Shown here piece by piece: positions 37,564 to 48,700 of a stretch of DNA of 64,000 nucleotides. The DNA lies in NCBI RefSeq assembly GCF_037975245.1, contig NC_092581.1, positions 1,872,501 through 1,936,500 of the forward strand, read 5' to 3'. Position 1 is the first letter of the stretch. The number at the start of each line of letters is the position of its first letter. The notes beneath the pieces are model-generated. The model did no database searches and was not told where the DNA came from. It saw only the letters and a program-made list of their open reading frames with translations. Source of the stretch: Apostichopus japonicus. Taxonomy: Eukaryota; Echinodermata; Holothuroidea; Aspidochirotida; Stichopodidae. The translations under genes were made by a program, and so were the position numbers.

Positions 37564-39201
37564 CTACCATTCCAATTGTCTTTCATAGTCTACACAATAT
37601 TAAGGAAACAACCACAGTGGGCTTGAATCTATTGTAGACTTACCACATAGACAGTCAAATTTAATATGTGATCTTTGTGGAATAAATCTCATAATGTTGG
37701 TGCCTGTGTTCCTGTGTACTTAGAAAAAGCTGATTATTATTTTATTCAGGTAACTTTCTTTGCCCAGTTACATCTATTACTAGGTAATGTCTGTTGCTAA
37801 AATAAATATGAAATTATTGGTACTCTCTTAAATTTCTATTTTGCTTCTTTGTAATCAAAATATGATATCTATAATATTCATTTAATTTTCATTCTTTTTT
37901 GTTGATTATTGAATTTTGTTAATTGTTCTACTCACTACAAAGTTTAAACTTGCAATGAAAATGACATTTACTGTTTGTGAGATTGTGAAAATAAAGTCTT
38001 GATGTAATAAATGGCAAAATTTTCACCTCTTTTCTTAGCTAAATTTGGCTATGATGATGATGTCACTCACTGTACTGTAGCCAGAGAGATTAATTAACAG
38101 CGCGATAAAAGTTTAAAGATTTACACCTCCCTCAGTCATAATGTATCGCCTACCGATGCTGAAATTAACTATAATTGCAGCTCTGCCAACCCCCTTATCA
38201 CAAGTTTATGACATGATTACATGAAAGTTATGATATCCTGACAGCGTTACTCGCCGTACCGTATGAGTCTCGTATCAGATGTTGACACAGACTATCTTCA
38301 CAAGTCGGTATCCTAATATGAGAAAGGTTGGCATGGTGACATAAATTACGGAGAGAAAAGTCACTTCTGGTTTCGCACATGATCTTGTTGACAGGATGTG
38401 ATAAAAATAGATCACATTTAGACTAGGGATTCACAGATGACTTCAATCCTTAATGCCGAAAATGTGAATCTCACCAACCTGAAATGGACAGTATTGCAAT
38501 GACATTCTCAGCGCAAAAATTACTCGCAACCAATATGGGCTGTCAGTTTACGATAAACACAGAGGCAGGTCCAGGTGAGGACCCTTGGGGAGGGAGAGTG
38601 TATCCCCCCATGGTGGGGGCATTGAAACTAGCTACGAAGTTTTTTATCACAAGATTCGTAGTTGACATTTATGTAGCATTCTTTTTCAACTTGCACCTAT
38701 TACATTCTTTTGCACTGCCATTTTCGTAGGAAATTCACAGTAATTCCCTTATCGATGACCCTTCCCTCCTGACTCCTCGCCCTTTTACAAATAATCCTAG
38801 ATCTGTTACTGAAACAGACTGAAAGTTATGGTTCTGGATGACAGTCCTGTAATTGTCACTACCATCCATGACACACTGGTGCTTTAAGACATTCAACTCG
38901 GAAACTCAATGCCAGGTCACATCCTCTGCAGACGATGCTACGATTAGAAAACTGTTTAAGTTTAAATGTACTTCTGGAAATACTGCAATTTCCTGTCACA
39001 TTTTTGTTGAATATCAAAACCGAAGTTTGGGACAACGTTTAGTGAACCTTGGATAAGTTCTCACAGATATGCTATTTGTGCAACTCACTAAAATATGTTT
39101 GATCAACCTCTTGACATTTTAAATGTATCATTCAAAATTCATACAGAAGATGTCACTGTTTAATATACACAGTACAAATATCTTAAACACTGTCCAAGAG
39201 A

Positions 39202-39772
39202 AAAGGTTTGGTGTAGAGAGAGGTGTGGTGTAGAGAATGATATGGGGTAGAGTATGGTATGGTGTAGAGAAAGGTATGGTGTGGTGTAGAGAAAGGTATG
39301 GTGTGGTGTAAAGAAAGGTGTGGTGTAGAGATAGGTATGGTGTAGAGAATGGTATGGTATGGTGTAGAGAATGGTATGGTGTAGAGAATGGTATGGTGTA
39401 GAGAATGGTATGGTGTAGAGAAAGGTGTGGTGTAGAGAAAGGTGTGGTGTAGAGAATGATATGGGGTAGAGTATGGTATGGTGTAGAGAAAGGTATGGTG
39501 TGGTGTAGAGAAAGATATGGTGTAAAGAAAGGTGTGGTGTAGAGATAGGTATGGTGTAGAGAATGGTATGGTATGGTGTAGAGAATGGTATGGTGTAGAG
39601 AAAGGTGTGGTGTAGAGAATGATATGGGGTAGAGTATGGTATGGTGTAGAGAAAGGTATGGTGTGGTGTAGAGAAAGGTATGGTGTAAAGAAAGGTGTGG
39701 TGTAGAGATAGGTATGGTGTAGAGAATGGTATGGTATGGTGTAGAGAAAGGTATGGTGTAGAGAATGGTGTT
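39202..39772. repeat. Purine-rich minisatellite with higher-order structure
   Basis: Variants of GGTATGGTGTAGAGAA (roughly 16-17 bp, with a shorter GGTGT variant) repeat for about 570 bp. Variant units recur in the same order: ATGATATGGGGTAGAGTATG occurs at 39237, 39456 and 39619, giving higher-order blocks spaced about 219 and 163 bp. The array has no stop in one minus-strand frame, producing a 214-codon open frame of HHT/FSTP-type repeats that is not a gene: it has no start context, splice sites or family similarity. Confidence 0.92.
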
Positions 39773-40152
39773 ACTGGAACAATAGGGTGTGCAAAAAATC
39801 CCACAACGTTCTACTTTTGCAACTCCCTCATCAAAACTTCTTGATCAACCTCTTGAATTCTGTGCATTATTTGAAATTCAAATAGAACAGGTCACTTACA
39901 GTATTTATAATACAAACTGAATACCCACGCACACCATATCATGAAAGGTGTGCTATTGAGAATTACATTAATGGAAGACGAAAATAAAGAGGTAAATAAA
40001 TATTCAGCGATGATCAAGGTGTTTATAAAGTTATTGCATTTACAAAAGAAGATAGCAAAAGTTATTAGATAATGTGTCGAAAGGAGAAATAAACAAATCA
40101 GGATAGCAGCCTTGGTACAAAATTTTGCTTCACCCAAGACATTTCTTACAAG

Positions 40153-40648
40153 CAGGGGCGTAGCGAAGGGTTTTTTGTTGGGGGGGTGTGGAGAATTTGA
40201 TTTGCCGACGGATCTGGAAGTGGTGACTGAAATGGGGGAGGGGTCTAAGGGGAGGGGGTGTCCCCCTCCCCTTTGGCAATTTTTTAGATTTGAAATGTCC
40301 TTAGATGCAATCTGGTGCATATTTTAAGTCAAATTTGAATTGCCGACGGATCTGGAAGTGGTGACTGAAATGGGGGAGGGGTCTAAGGGGAGGGGGTGTC
40401 CCCCTCCCCTTTGGAAAATTTTTAGTTTTGAAACGTCCTTAGATGCAATCTGGTGCATATTTTAAGTCAAATTTGGCACGGAAGAAGCTCCCGTTCTCCT
40501 TTTCTCTATTCAGCTTTCCTTCTTTCTTCCCCTTCCGCTCTCTTCACCTTTTCTCCTTTTGCCGACAGACCCAAAATTTGCCGACAGCGACCAAATTATT
40601 GGGGGGGTGTGACACCCCCCCACACCCCCCCCGCTCGCTACGCCCCTG
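40153..40648. mobile_element. Non-autonomous hAT-type MITE, complete
   Basis: Terminal inverted repeats CAGGGGCGTAGCGA (left) and its complement TCGCTACGCCCCTG (right) bound 496 bp. The element is flanked by perfect 8-bp target duplications CTTACAAG at 40145-40152 and 40649-40656. An 8-bp target duplication and a CAGGGG start are hallmarks of the hAT superfamily. There is no transposase; the interior holds two copies of a 138-bp unit starting at 40203 and 40341. Short open frames crossing it on both strands are incidental. Confidence 0.9.
40203..40478. repeat. Internal 138-bp tandem duplication in the hAT MITE
   Basis: The unit starting TGCCGACGGATCTGGAAGTG is present twice, 138 bp apart, with few differences. 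Each copy contains the self-complementary GGGGAGGGGGTGTCC / CCCTCCCC segment, which can fold. Confidence 0.88.
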
Positions 40649-41971
40649 CTTACAAGCTGAAATTGCAGACATGTCAAGCTTGCAAAGATAACTAGAAATT
40701 ATATATATTTGAAGGATCTCTAAAGAAGCTCAAGGGTATGTAAATTTGAAAAGTAAAGAATGGGATCTTATTCAAAGTTATCTCCACAGAACACACTGAA
40801 ACAGCCAAAAATGAAAAATTCAATTTCTTTTGCTTCCCCCATCCCCCCCCCCCAAAAAAAAAAAAAATTCAAAGAGCTCTGATTGGTACTTTGATATACA
40901 AATTGTAATATTACAGTAAAGCCCATCAGACACCAGAGGAACACCTCACCAAATCTAAGTTACAAACAGGCAGGCTTGGCCCGGATCTGACCATATTATT
41001 GCTTGGAAGTTACAAAATACAGATATGGAAATTAGCACGCACAGATTTAATATTAATTATATTAGAGGTGGTGCTATTCATGAATAGAGAATGACTACCC
41101 TACCAGGACACACCTACAAGTTTTTTGCACAATTGAATATATAAAATGATAAATTTTGCATATGATTATATACATATTAATCAATAATTAAAGCAAAAAC
41201 ACAAAATACAGCCTTGTCGGTCATTGCATAAATTTCCTCTGTATATGATGCACATCATCTTACACCATCATATTTTTTGGTCCCTGTTTGAAAATTGTTA
41301 TAATAAGTGAAAAGTCTACAAAGGGAAAATATATAATTAAAATAATAATCATAACTGGGATTACATTAGTGATGAGGACTTTTTCTATTCAGTAACCTAT
41401 TGAGGTTATCAAATAAATAACAAAACAGAAACAGTTAATAAATACTACTGGTTCTTAAAATGACCCCAAGATTAAATCATCAAAGAACAAAAGGAAAAAA
41501 CAAGAGTGTAAGGCACAAATGGTCAATCCCTTTGGCGCTCATATTTTATTTTAGCCTCTATTGTCTCCATATCCCCCTCTTAATCTCTTCTCCACCCACC
41601 CATTCCCCCCCCCCCACCCATTCACCCACTGGTACAGAAGCTGTGAGAGTTGGAAACTGAATGCAAACTGCATCAAGATCTTCAGATAATGACCCTTATA
41701 CCTATTCGATAAAAAAAAATTACCGCTGCATTATTCTTTTAAATCATAATCAACAAAGGCTATTCTTCCATTCTCGTTGGGCCCAGTGAGGAAGGGACGC
41801 TAAACAGCATAACAGATTCAGGACCTTTTCTAGCCTGCCACCCAATTATACATACTGGCTCGCGAGTAATCCATGGGAAATGTTCTTTTTGTGAAGGATA
41901 TGTCTGCAAGGGAAATGCATTCTTTGGACGCATGGAAAGGCCTTTCCCTTTCGGATAATACCCTTATTACG

Positions 41972-41977
41972 TTTATT
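41972..41977 (-). terminator. ECT2L: Poly(A) signal of ECT2L
   Basis: AATAAA on the minus strand (TTTATT on plus) 41 nt past the ECT2L stop codon, implying a very short 3' UTR. Confidence 0.55.
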
Positions 41978-42017
41978 ACTGACTGACTTTGGCATGAATG
42001 TTTAGGGTGACTCTTAT

Positions 42018-42749
42018 CTAATCCACTTCCACGGCAGCGTGGATCGTCTCTTCTAAGATTGTGATCCAGCTTAACTTGGCGCTGTACGTCCGCACCGCGC
42101 AGAACCACTCTCTCTTGGGCGTCTTCAACATGAACACGTTGGAAGAATCTGAGAGGCAAAATCAGACACGATTCCTTAGTATTTTACAGTTTATTCTCAA
42201 GAAATACCACAGCTATCCAAATACAGTTCAAATACAGATCAAATACAGATCATTCTTGTCCACAATATGAGTGCTGTGGAATAATTTTGGTATGGTCTGC
42301 ATACCTTTGGATTCTAATGATAATCCAATCAACTTTTTTACAGATAAATGGTGAAGGTTCACTCAGAACCCCGGACCTTCGTATCTTTGACGAGAGTGCA
42401 CATATCCATCCGTCCGTCCGTCCTTCCAGCCACCTAGCTAAAATGGACTTACCAGAAAACCTGTATCTTCTTAACCAGTCCAGTAAACAACGATCAAACT
42501 TGTGACAAATTTTTGACCAAAATGCATCATCATACTTACTAATTTCTCAAAACAATAAAATTATCAGACGACTTACATCTTGAATCCGGTACGTCCTCAA
42601 CGTGTAACTTAGTGAGACTGACAGCTGCCTGGAACTTCATCACCGTGGAAACCTGTCTGGTGTAGGGAATGTGTTTCTTAGCCTCTGTTGTAACCATCAA
42701 TGCATCGTTAAAGAGGAACAGACAAAGGTTCTGAATGTGCTGGAATGGA
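42018..42749 (-). CDS. ECT2L: ECT2L exons 20-21, PH domain and C-terminus
   Basis: Exons 42749-42577 and 42148-42018. Strands are visible in NLCLFLFNDALMVTT and VSLTKLHVEDVPDS, then NVFMLKTPKREWFCAVRT, and the terminal amphipathic helix ends ITILEETIHAAVEVD*. This is the usual PH domain that follows DH in RhoGEFs, ending the protein a few residues after the helix. Confidence 0.88.
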
Positions 42750-45700
42750 CTGCAATCAAAATGAAAAGGCCAAGATGAACACAATGGATGGATTTCTTTC
42801 TCTCATGTGTATTTACACTTTTCATTTGTGGAGAGAAATATAATATTTCAAAATACTGTTTATCGATCCAAAAAATCAATTTGCTGTCCATACAAGAATG
42901 ACAAGTTCTTTCACGGTTCTTGTGTAGTTTGCAGTGTGGGGTCGAGTTGAGTCGGTTGCAATTTGCTATGGTGTCAGAAGTGGGATATGCCACGTACTAT
43001 TATCCATTCCTTTCTCATGCATACCTTTATACACAAGGACATGTTACTTACCCACTCTCCACATCAATGGGATTCTGCCTTAACTGAGCAACATGTTCTT
43101 CTCGGATTAAATGACGATTAGCCTCGAACAGAGTTGGACAACCAAGAATTTTCTTCTGCAGTATTCTTAGACTTCTCTCTGTTTCTCCTCTTGATTGGTT
43201 CTAAATAAAAAAAAAATGGTGTTTCCATATTTGAAATACATGATGTTTAGGCCTAATGAGGGAAGCAGGGGGGGGGGGGTGGTCAGACCCATGGTGCCTT
43301 CATTATGGGGCCTGTGGAAATACAAAATAAAGAACTTAATCTGATATCCATACTACACTTAGAATAAATGAAGACTTCAAAAGTTGGGTTTGTTGACAAA
43401 ATGATTGGCCAAAATATGGCTACTTGAAGAAAAGGATGGGGAGGGGGGGAGGGGGGGTGGTGAAGGTTTCCTAATTTTACCTGATCAAACCTCTCCTGGA
43501 GATCTTGGAATGTGACAATGGCAGCAGCTAGGTCGTCCCTGTCCGCATGGTCGACGGGGGTGCAATGTTCTTGGTGGATTAACAATCTCGCATAATCTTT
43601 GATCCGTACAGAAATCGCCAGAAACAGTTCTTGGAGGGTAAACATTCTGGTCTCGGAGGTCTGGTTGTGTCTCTTCAGAAATGACCGGAACGAAGGCTCT
43701 TGCTCTCGACACTGGGTGACAAAAAAATAAATATATTACTTCGTAACATGCTTTTTTGGAGGGAAGAGCGATTTTGTTGGGGAAAGAATGTTTTGTAGTA
43801 GTAACTTCATACCAAGATGTTCATGATAAAGATGGCTAAAACATATTTATGCAATTTTGATTATCAGTTTACCAGCTGAATCAACTTTTGTTCCAGTTCT
43901 TAAATGCAAATTGGATCAGCTATGAAAGTATTTAAACAAGGATTAAGATTTATCTCCCTATTTGTGACAGAACCGTGTCTGTTTCAGTCCATAATTAACC
44001 CATATTGTTTAAGGATATTTGATCAATATGATGTATGTTTCTTGACAAGCTGTGACAACATATTTCATTGTACCCAATACATATTTATATAGGTTTCAAC
44101 ATTTACCCCCAGAGAGTTGGGACAAGTTTTTATATACTGTACTTTCCATGTCATGCTCCAAAGCACTTGTACTAACAGTTTAAGCAGTATGAATATTAAA
44201 AGATTGGAGCTGTTCATGCTGTCAATACGAGTGCTTTGAAGCAAGATATGAGAGGGACAGTCGAGTTTTAGAGTGGTACTACCATATTTCTTTGGTTGAA
44301 AAGTGGGACACTGGGTCCTGGAGAAAGAATTTAATTTAAAGATTATAAAACCGGCCACAAAGTGGTGGCACATTTACAGATTTATACACTTTAGATCAGT
44401 GTTATATTTTTCTTTATTTTTCATATAAACGTTTTCATTTTTACCAGAAAAGCAAAACATCAACATCACAAAACGGTTACATATAGTGAGTAGATGGGTG
44501 CTACATATTGTGAAAAAAGAGGTATTTTAAATGCTACAAAGACCTTTAGAAAAATTGGGACAGTTTTAAATTGCTTGCAGGACAATATATTTTCATTGCA
44601 CAATAGGGACAATCCTGATTAATCAGATTTTGCCTCAACTGACTGTCGTCTCTCGCGGAAAACTGTCACAGGAAATTTTGTCATTTGTCATCTGTATCGT
44701 TTCATCCGGGTTAAAAATATTGAATTGAGAATTTCAGACTTTTCCCTACCTTATCTATAGTAGCTAATATGATGGGGTAGTTATTGTGGAAGTTTGTGTA
44801 GGCCTTCAGTTTACTCTGCAGTTTGATGAAACAATCTCCGACGCACTGCTGAGAATTCCATTCGGCCAGCCTGGTTTCCAGTTCATCCAAAAACGATCTA
44901 AGGTGATCGATAAAGTAAAGTAAAAATGTTAAATTATGTTACCTTTTATTTATCTTTACTAACCTTCCCTGGTTAAGTTACTCCAGTTTGGCTGAGTCGG
45001 GGTACCCTGTGGAAGCAATGGTGTTTTATACGTTCCTTATTCTTACCTGTGAATACTTCTCAGAACATTTGCATCAGCGAACATGAGATCAATATTTGGC
45101 AGGCTGGTTATGGCTTTATTTGAATGCAGAGCAGATTTGAGCTTCTCCCTAAAGACATGGTTGATGATGTCCAGGACTTCTACGAAATCTCTCTCAGAGG
45201 ACACAATCTGCTTGAAACTTGCTCTACGATCCATTGGTTGTAGGAGCTCTTGATTCTATGAACCCAAAAAACAGGAGAAGAGAGAAAAAAACATTCATTC
45301 ATTGAGTCAGAGTTAAACAATAGTTTCTTTCCAAGCTACCGACAATGTAAGGAATAAAGCTTTATCAGATCCGTGTCTGAAATTAAGTTCATGAGAAACA
45401 AATGGAAAGAAAATGGCAGTGGAAAATGTATAAAGAGTTATGCAAAATTGGCAAAATGCCTGTTCAGTCATGCAGTGTGTCGCCGGGCTTAAGAGAAACG
45501 AAAAGTAAAGGTAAAAATATTTACCTTTTCATTGCTCTCTGTGTCTGATTTTGTCCATTTCGGCCTCCCAAGATTCTGCGTCTTCCTTGACCCTGTGTCA
45601 TCCAGCTTTGATTGCTCCGTCAAGGAGAATTTCATCATCTTCTCGGATTGACCATAGTCTGATGCTAGATCTAGGTCGTCCACAAGGCTTTCATCCTCAA

Positions 45701-48700
45701 TTTCTTCTGCAATACTCTTTGTTTCAGAAATATTTGTTTCCTATGAAGAAGAGTCACCAAGTGAGATGAGAAGATCATGGTAAAGAAAGATAAAGGAATA
45801 AATAATTAAATACTTCAAAAACGTGAAGACCACCAAAAATATGCATTTCTTGATTTAATGATCAATAAATATTGCAGGGAATTGAAAGCACATCTATCAG
45901 AAACACTCATAATTCTTGTCTTTTTGGTTTTGTTTTAATGTATTTTTCATTTTTAATCCCAATGGTCCTTCTGTTTCACTAACAATTGTCTTCTTTTCAT
46001 TACTTTTCAACTTAACACATCTGCCTCTACAGAAAGAACACTTTTCTTGGACTGAAACACCTGGATTTCCAACATTTATCCTATAGGTCTTTTTGGTTCT
46101 TATTCAGCACTGCGTGTAATGTATTAACATTTTTAGATTAAATAGTCGCTTAAAAATTGAAGCATGACAGTTGATATAGTCCTATGATGTCACATTCTGC
46201 AATATTGACTTTGAAAGCCATAAATCGAACAAATATTAAAGGACAGTTAAGGTTACATTTAATCCATTAGACCAGGTTGGTAGGGTGGGTGTTCAAGCCT
46301 AAAGCTTTAAGAGCCCACACACCCGATTAGTGCAAGATGGGTACGATTGAAAAAATTTGCAGGCCGCATTGTTGCCTGTGGGCACCTACTGAGAACCCTG
46401 TTGTACTTGCCTACAGAATCAAACATTAATAAGCCAATTATGCAAAAAAAAATCAAGTAATCAATAACACAAAATGACAAGTAGATTAATTCCATCCTCA
46501 ATCTGTTTAATATTTTAATAATAATAATAATATTTGACTTTTATATAGTGCTTTACACCAGCGATAGGTCTCAAAGCGCTTTACAGAGGTTATATTACCC
46601 CTGGTCAATGATAACCTGTCCCAGAGACAATCCCTCCAGTCGGCAGCAGTTATATACTGCGCCCAATGACAAGTTACCTCACAGGTACCCATTAAACCCC
46701 TGGGTGGAGGGAGGCAAGTGAGATAAAGCATCTTGCCCAAGGACACAACGTAATGAACTAGGCATGAATAGAACCAACAATCCTTGGATCACAAGTCCGA
46801 CGCCTTAGCCAATTGGCCACCACGCTCTCAAAGATGTCTTTAAAGATGGTTTGCACCAAACACAGTCACATTTAATTATCTCAGAAAATGTACCTTATAT
46901 ATCTGTAAATGTATAACTGTAACCCTTTGAAAATGATTAGAGTTCTGTACCTCTGGTTCTTCAGCTTTCTGCCAAAGGTTGGATGAAGAGGGACCTCCAA
47001 GCTCGGACATGGAGAGAGGTTTGGTGTTACTTCCTTCACCGACACCCTTAGCTGTCATCATTCCCGTCCCAGTCATACTGGCAAGATACTCTGTAACAAA
47101 CTGCACAGGTTCCACAGTCTGGCAAAGAAGATAACAAAACAATTCGGACGAATTTCTAAACTGTCTCCTTTGACATTTGTGAATGAATGTTTCACTAAAA
47201 CTAGTAAGTTTTATTCCATTCAATTCAGTTTGTCTTCTCTTATTTTTTTCTTTATTGTACATGTACATAAAATCATCAGTTTTAAAATTACAACAAGTAG
47301 AGATAATGGGGCAATAGAAAAACAAAGTTGATTGATAATACCTAGTGAGTAATACTGTTAATGTGGTCTGCAATGACAAAATGGCCTAATGAATCATGCA
47401 AACATTGGGAATATTTGGTCTAAACAGTTAGCTAAACAAAGTATTTAACCTACAGATTATCTGTAGAGAACTCCAATAACTACCAACCAAATAATACACA
47501 TTTGAAGTTCAAATAATATCATAGCATAGCATAGCAACCAACTCCAACTGTGGCCTATTTACTGAGAAAATGAATGGAATATTGACATTTTGTCATAAAT
47601 AGTTGCTAAGCAACCCTTTCTGATAGCAGACTATTTGTGAAAAATTGTAAGGGTTCTGTAGCAACAAAGAAATGTCAACAAACAGAAAGAGTTATAATTT
47701 ACTTCTGCAGCTGTTGCTTGGCAACCATACTGAGACTACAGACTATTCGTTGTTGCTAAGCAATCAGAGATTCAATTATACTTCCTACCTCTTTTTCTTC
47801 CTCATTCAAAGCCTCAACAGCCTTCTTCAAAGCAGGTATCAATCTGTCTGATATGTCCTGGTCCTTCTGGTCCTGTAGGGATTCAAGGACAGCTTCACCT
47901 GGAAAAGAGCCAAAAAAGAAAGAAGCAGTTAAACAAATGGAAAAAAAGTCATCAACTGAATGGACTAAATTTGTTTCATCATGTTGATCTCAATTATTAC
48001 ATTTGACTTGACTCGATTTGATCTTATTCCATTAGTTATTTATTTTCATTAATTTAAGTATCGCTATGGTAACAGGTAATGTCAACCATATATTTATGGT
48101 CATTTATGCAAGTAGGTGCATTTCATATTTTGGAAAATGGATCACGTTTTGATCACGATAATGTCACCAGACTACGGTAACATTTTTTCTAATTTCTTAA
48201 TATTCTTCCACAAAAAATAAAAATAAATTATTTAAAATAAAGGATAAACTACCTGTTACCCTAGTCAATCTCGAATTCATTTTGTCCTTGTAAAACCTCT
48301 CCATGTTTTCCCGACAGACTCTAATAGACTCTAAAGATCGCAACGCCTCTGCTTGCCAAAGTCTCAGTTTCTTCTCATCAAAGTAAAGTAGAGGAGGAAG
48401 AACGTCTTTCTCCGGGTTTGATGACCAGACACCGCTGCAGACTACAAAAAAAATAGGAAAATATATTCCTTTCGAAAGTTAAACCAAGATATGTTAACCT
48501 TTGGAGTTTATGACTAACATTATTAATATATCATGTGATTTTGGGGGAGTTAAGTATATGTTTCTATTTGTTTCCATGTACCTTCCTTTCAAAATGGACA
48601 ATACTAGCACAAAATTGTGGTAAATTCATCACAAAATGTAACTCGAGGTAGTGGTGGTTTATCTCTGTTTATCCTACGAACTGTTGAATTTCCCGAGATT

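Larger units (their letters stand above)
36788..41971. other. Spacer between convergent genes
   Basis: Downstream of both the plus-strand EF-hand gene and the minus-strand ECT2L gene. It holds the 3' UTR of the former, small direct duplications (37063-37123, about 37503-37563), the purine-rich minisatellite at 39202-39772, the hAT-type MITE at 40153-40648, and otherwise AT-rich sequence in which I see no exon. Confidence 0.7.

Noticed and set aside
39160-39804. 214-codon minus-strand frame of His/Thr/Ser/Pro repeats
   Set aside because: Entirely produced by the purine-rich minisatellite.
40112-40695. Several 70-82-codon frames between 40.1 and 40.7 kb
   Set aside because: All fall in the hAT MITE and its G/C-rich duplicated interior.
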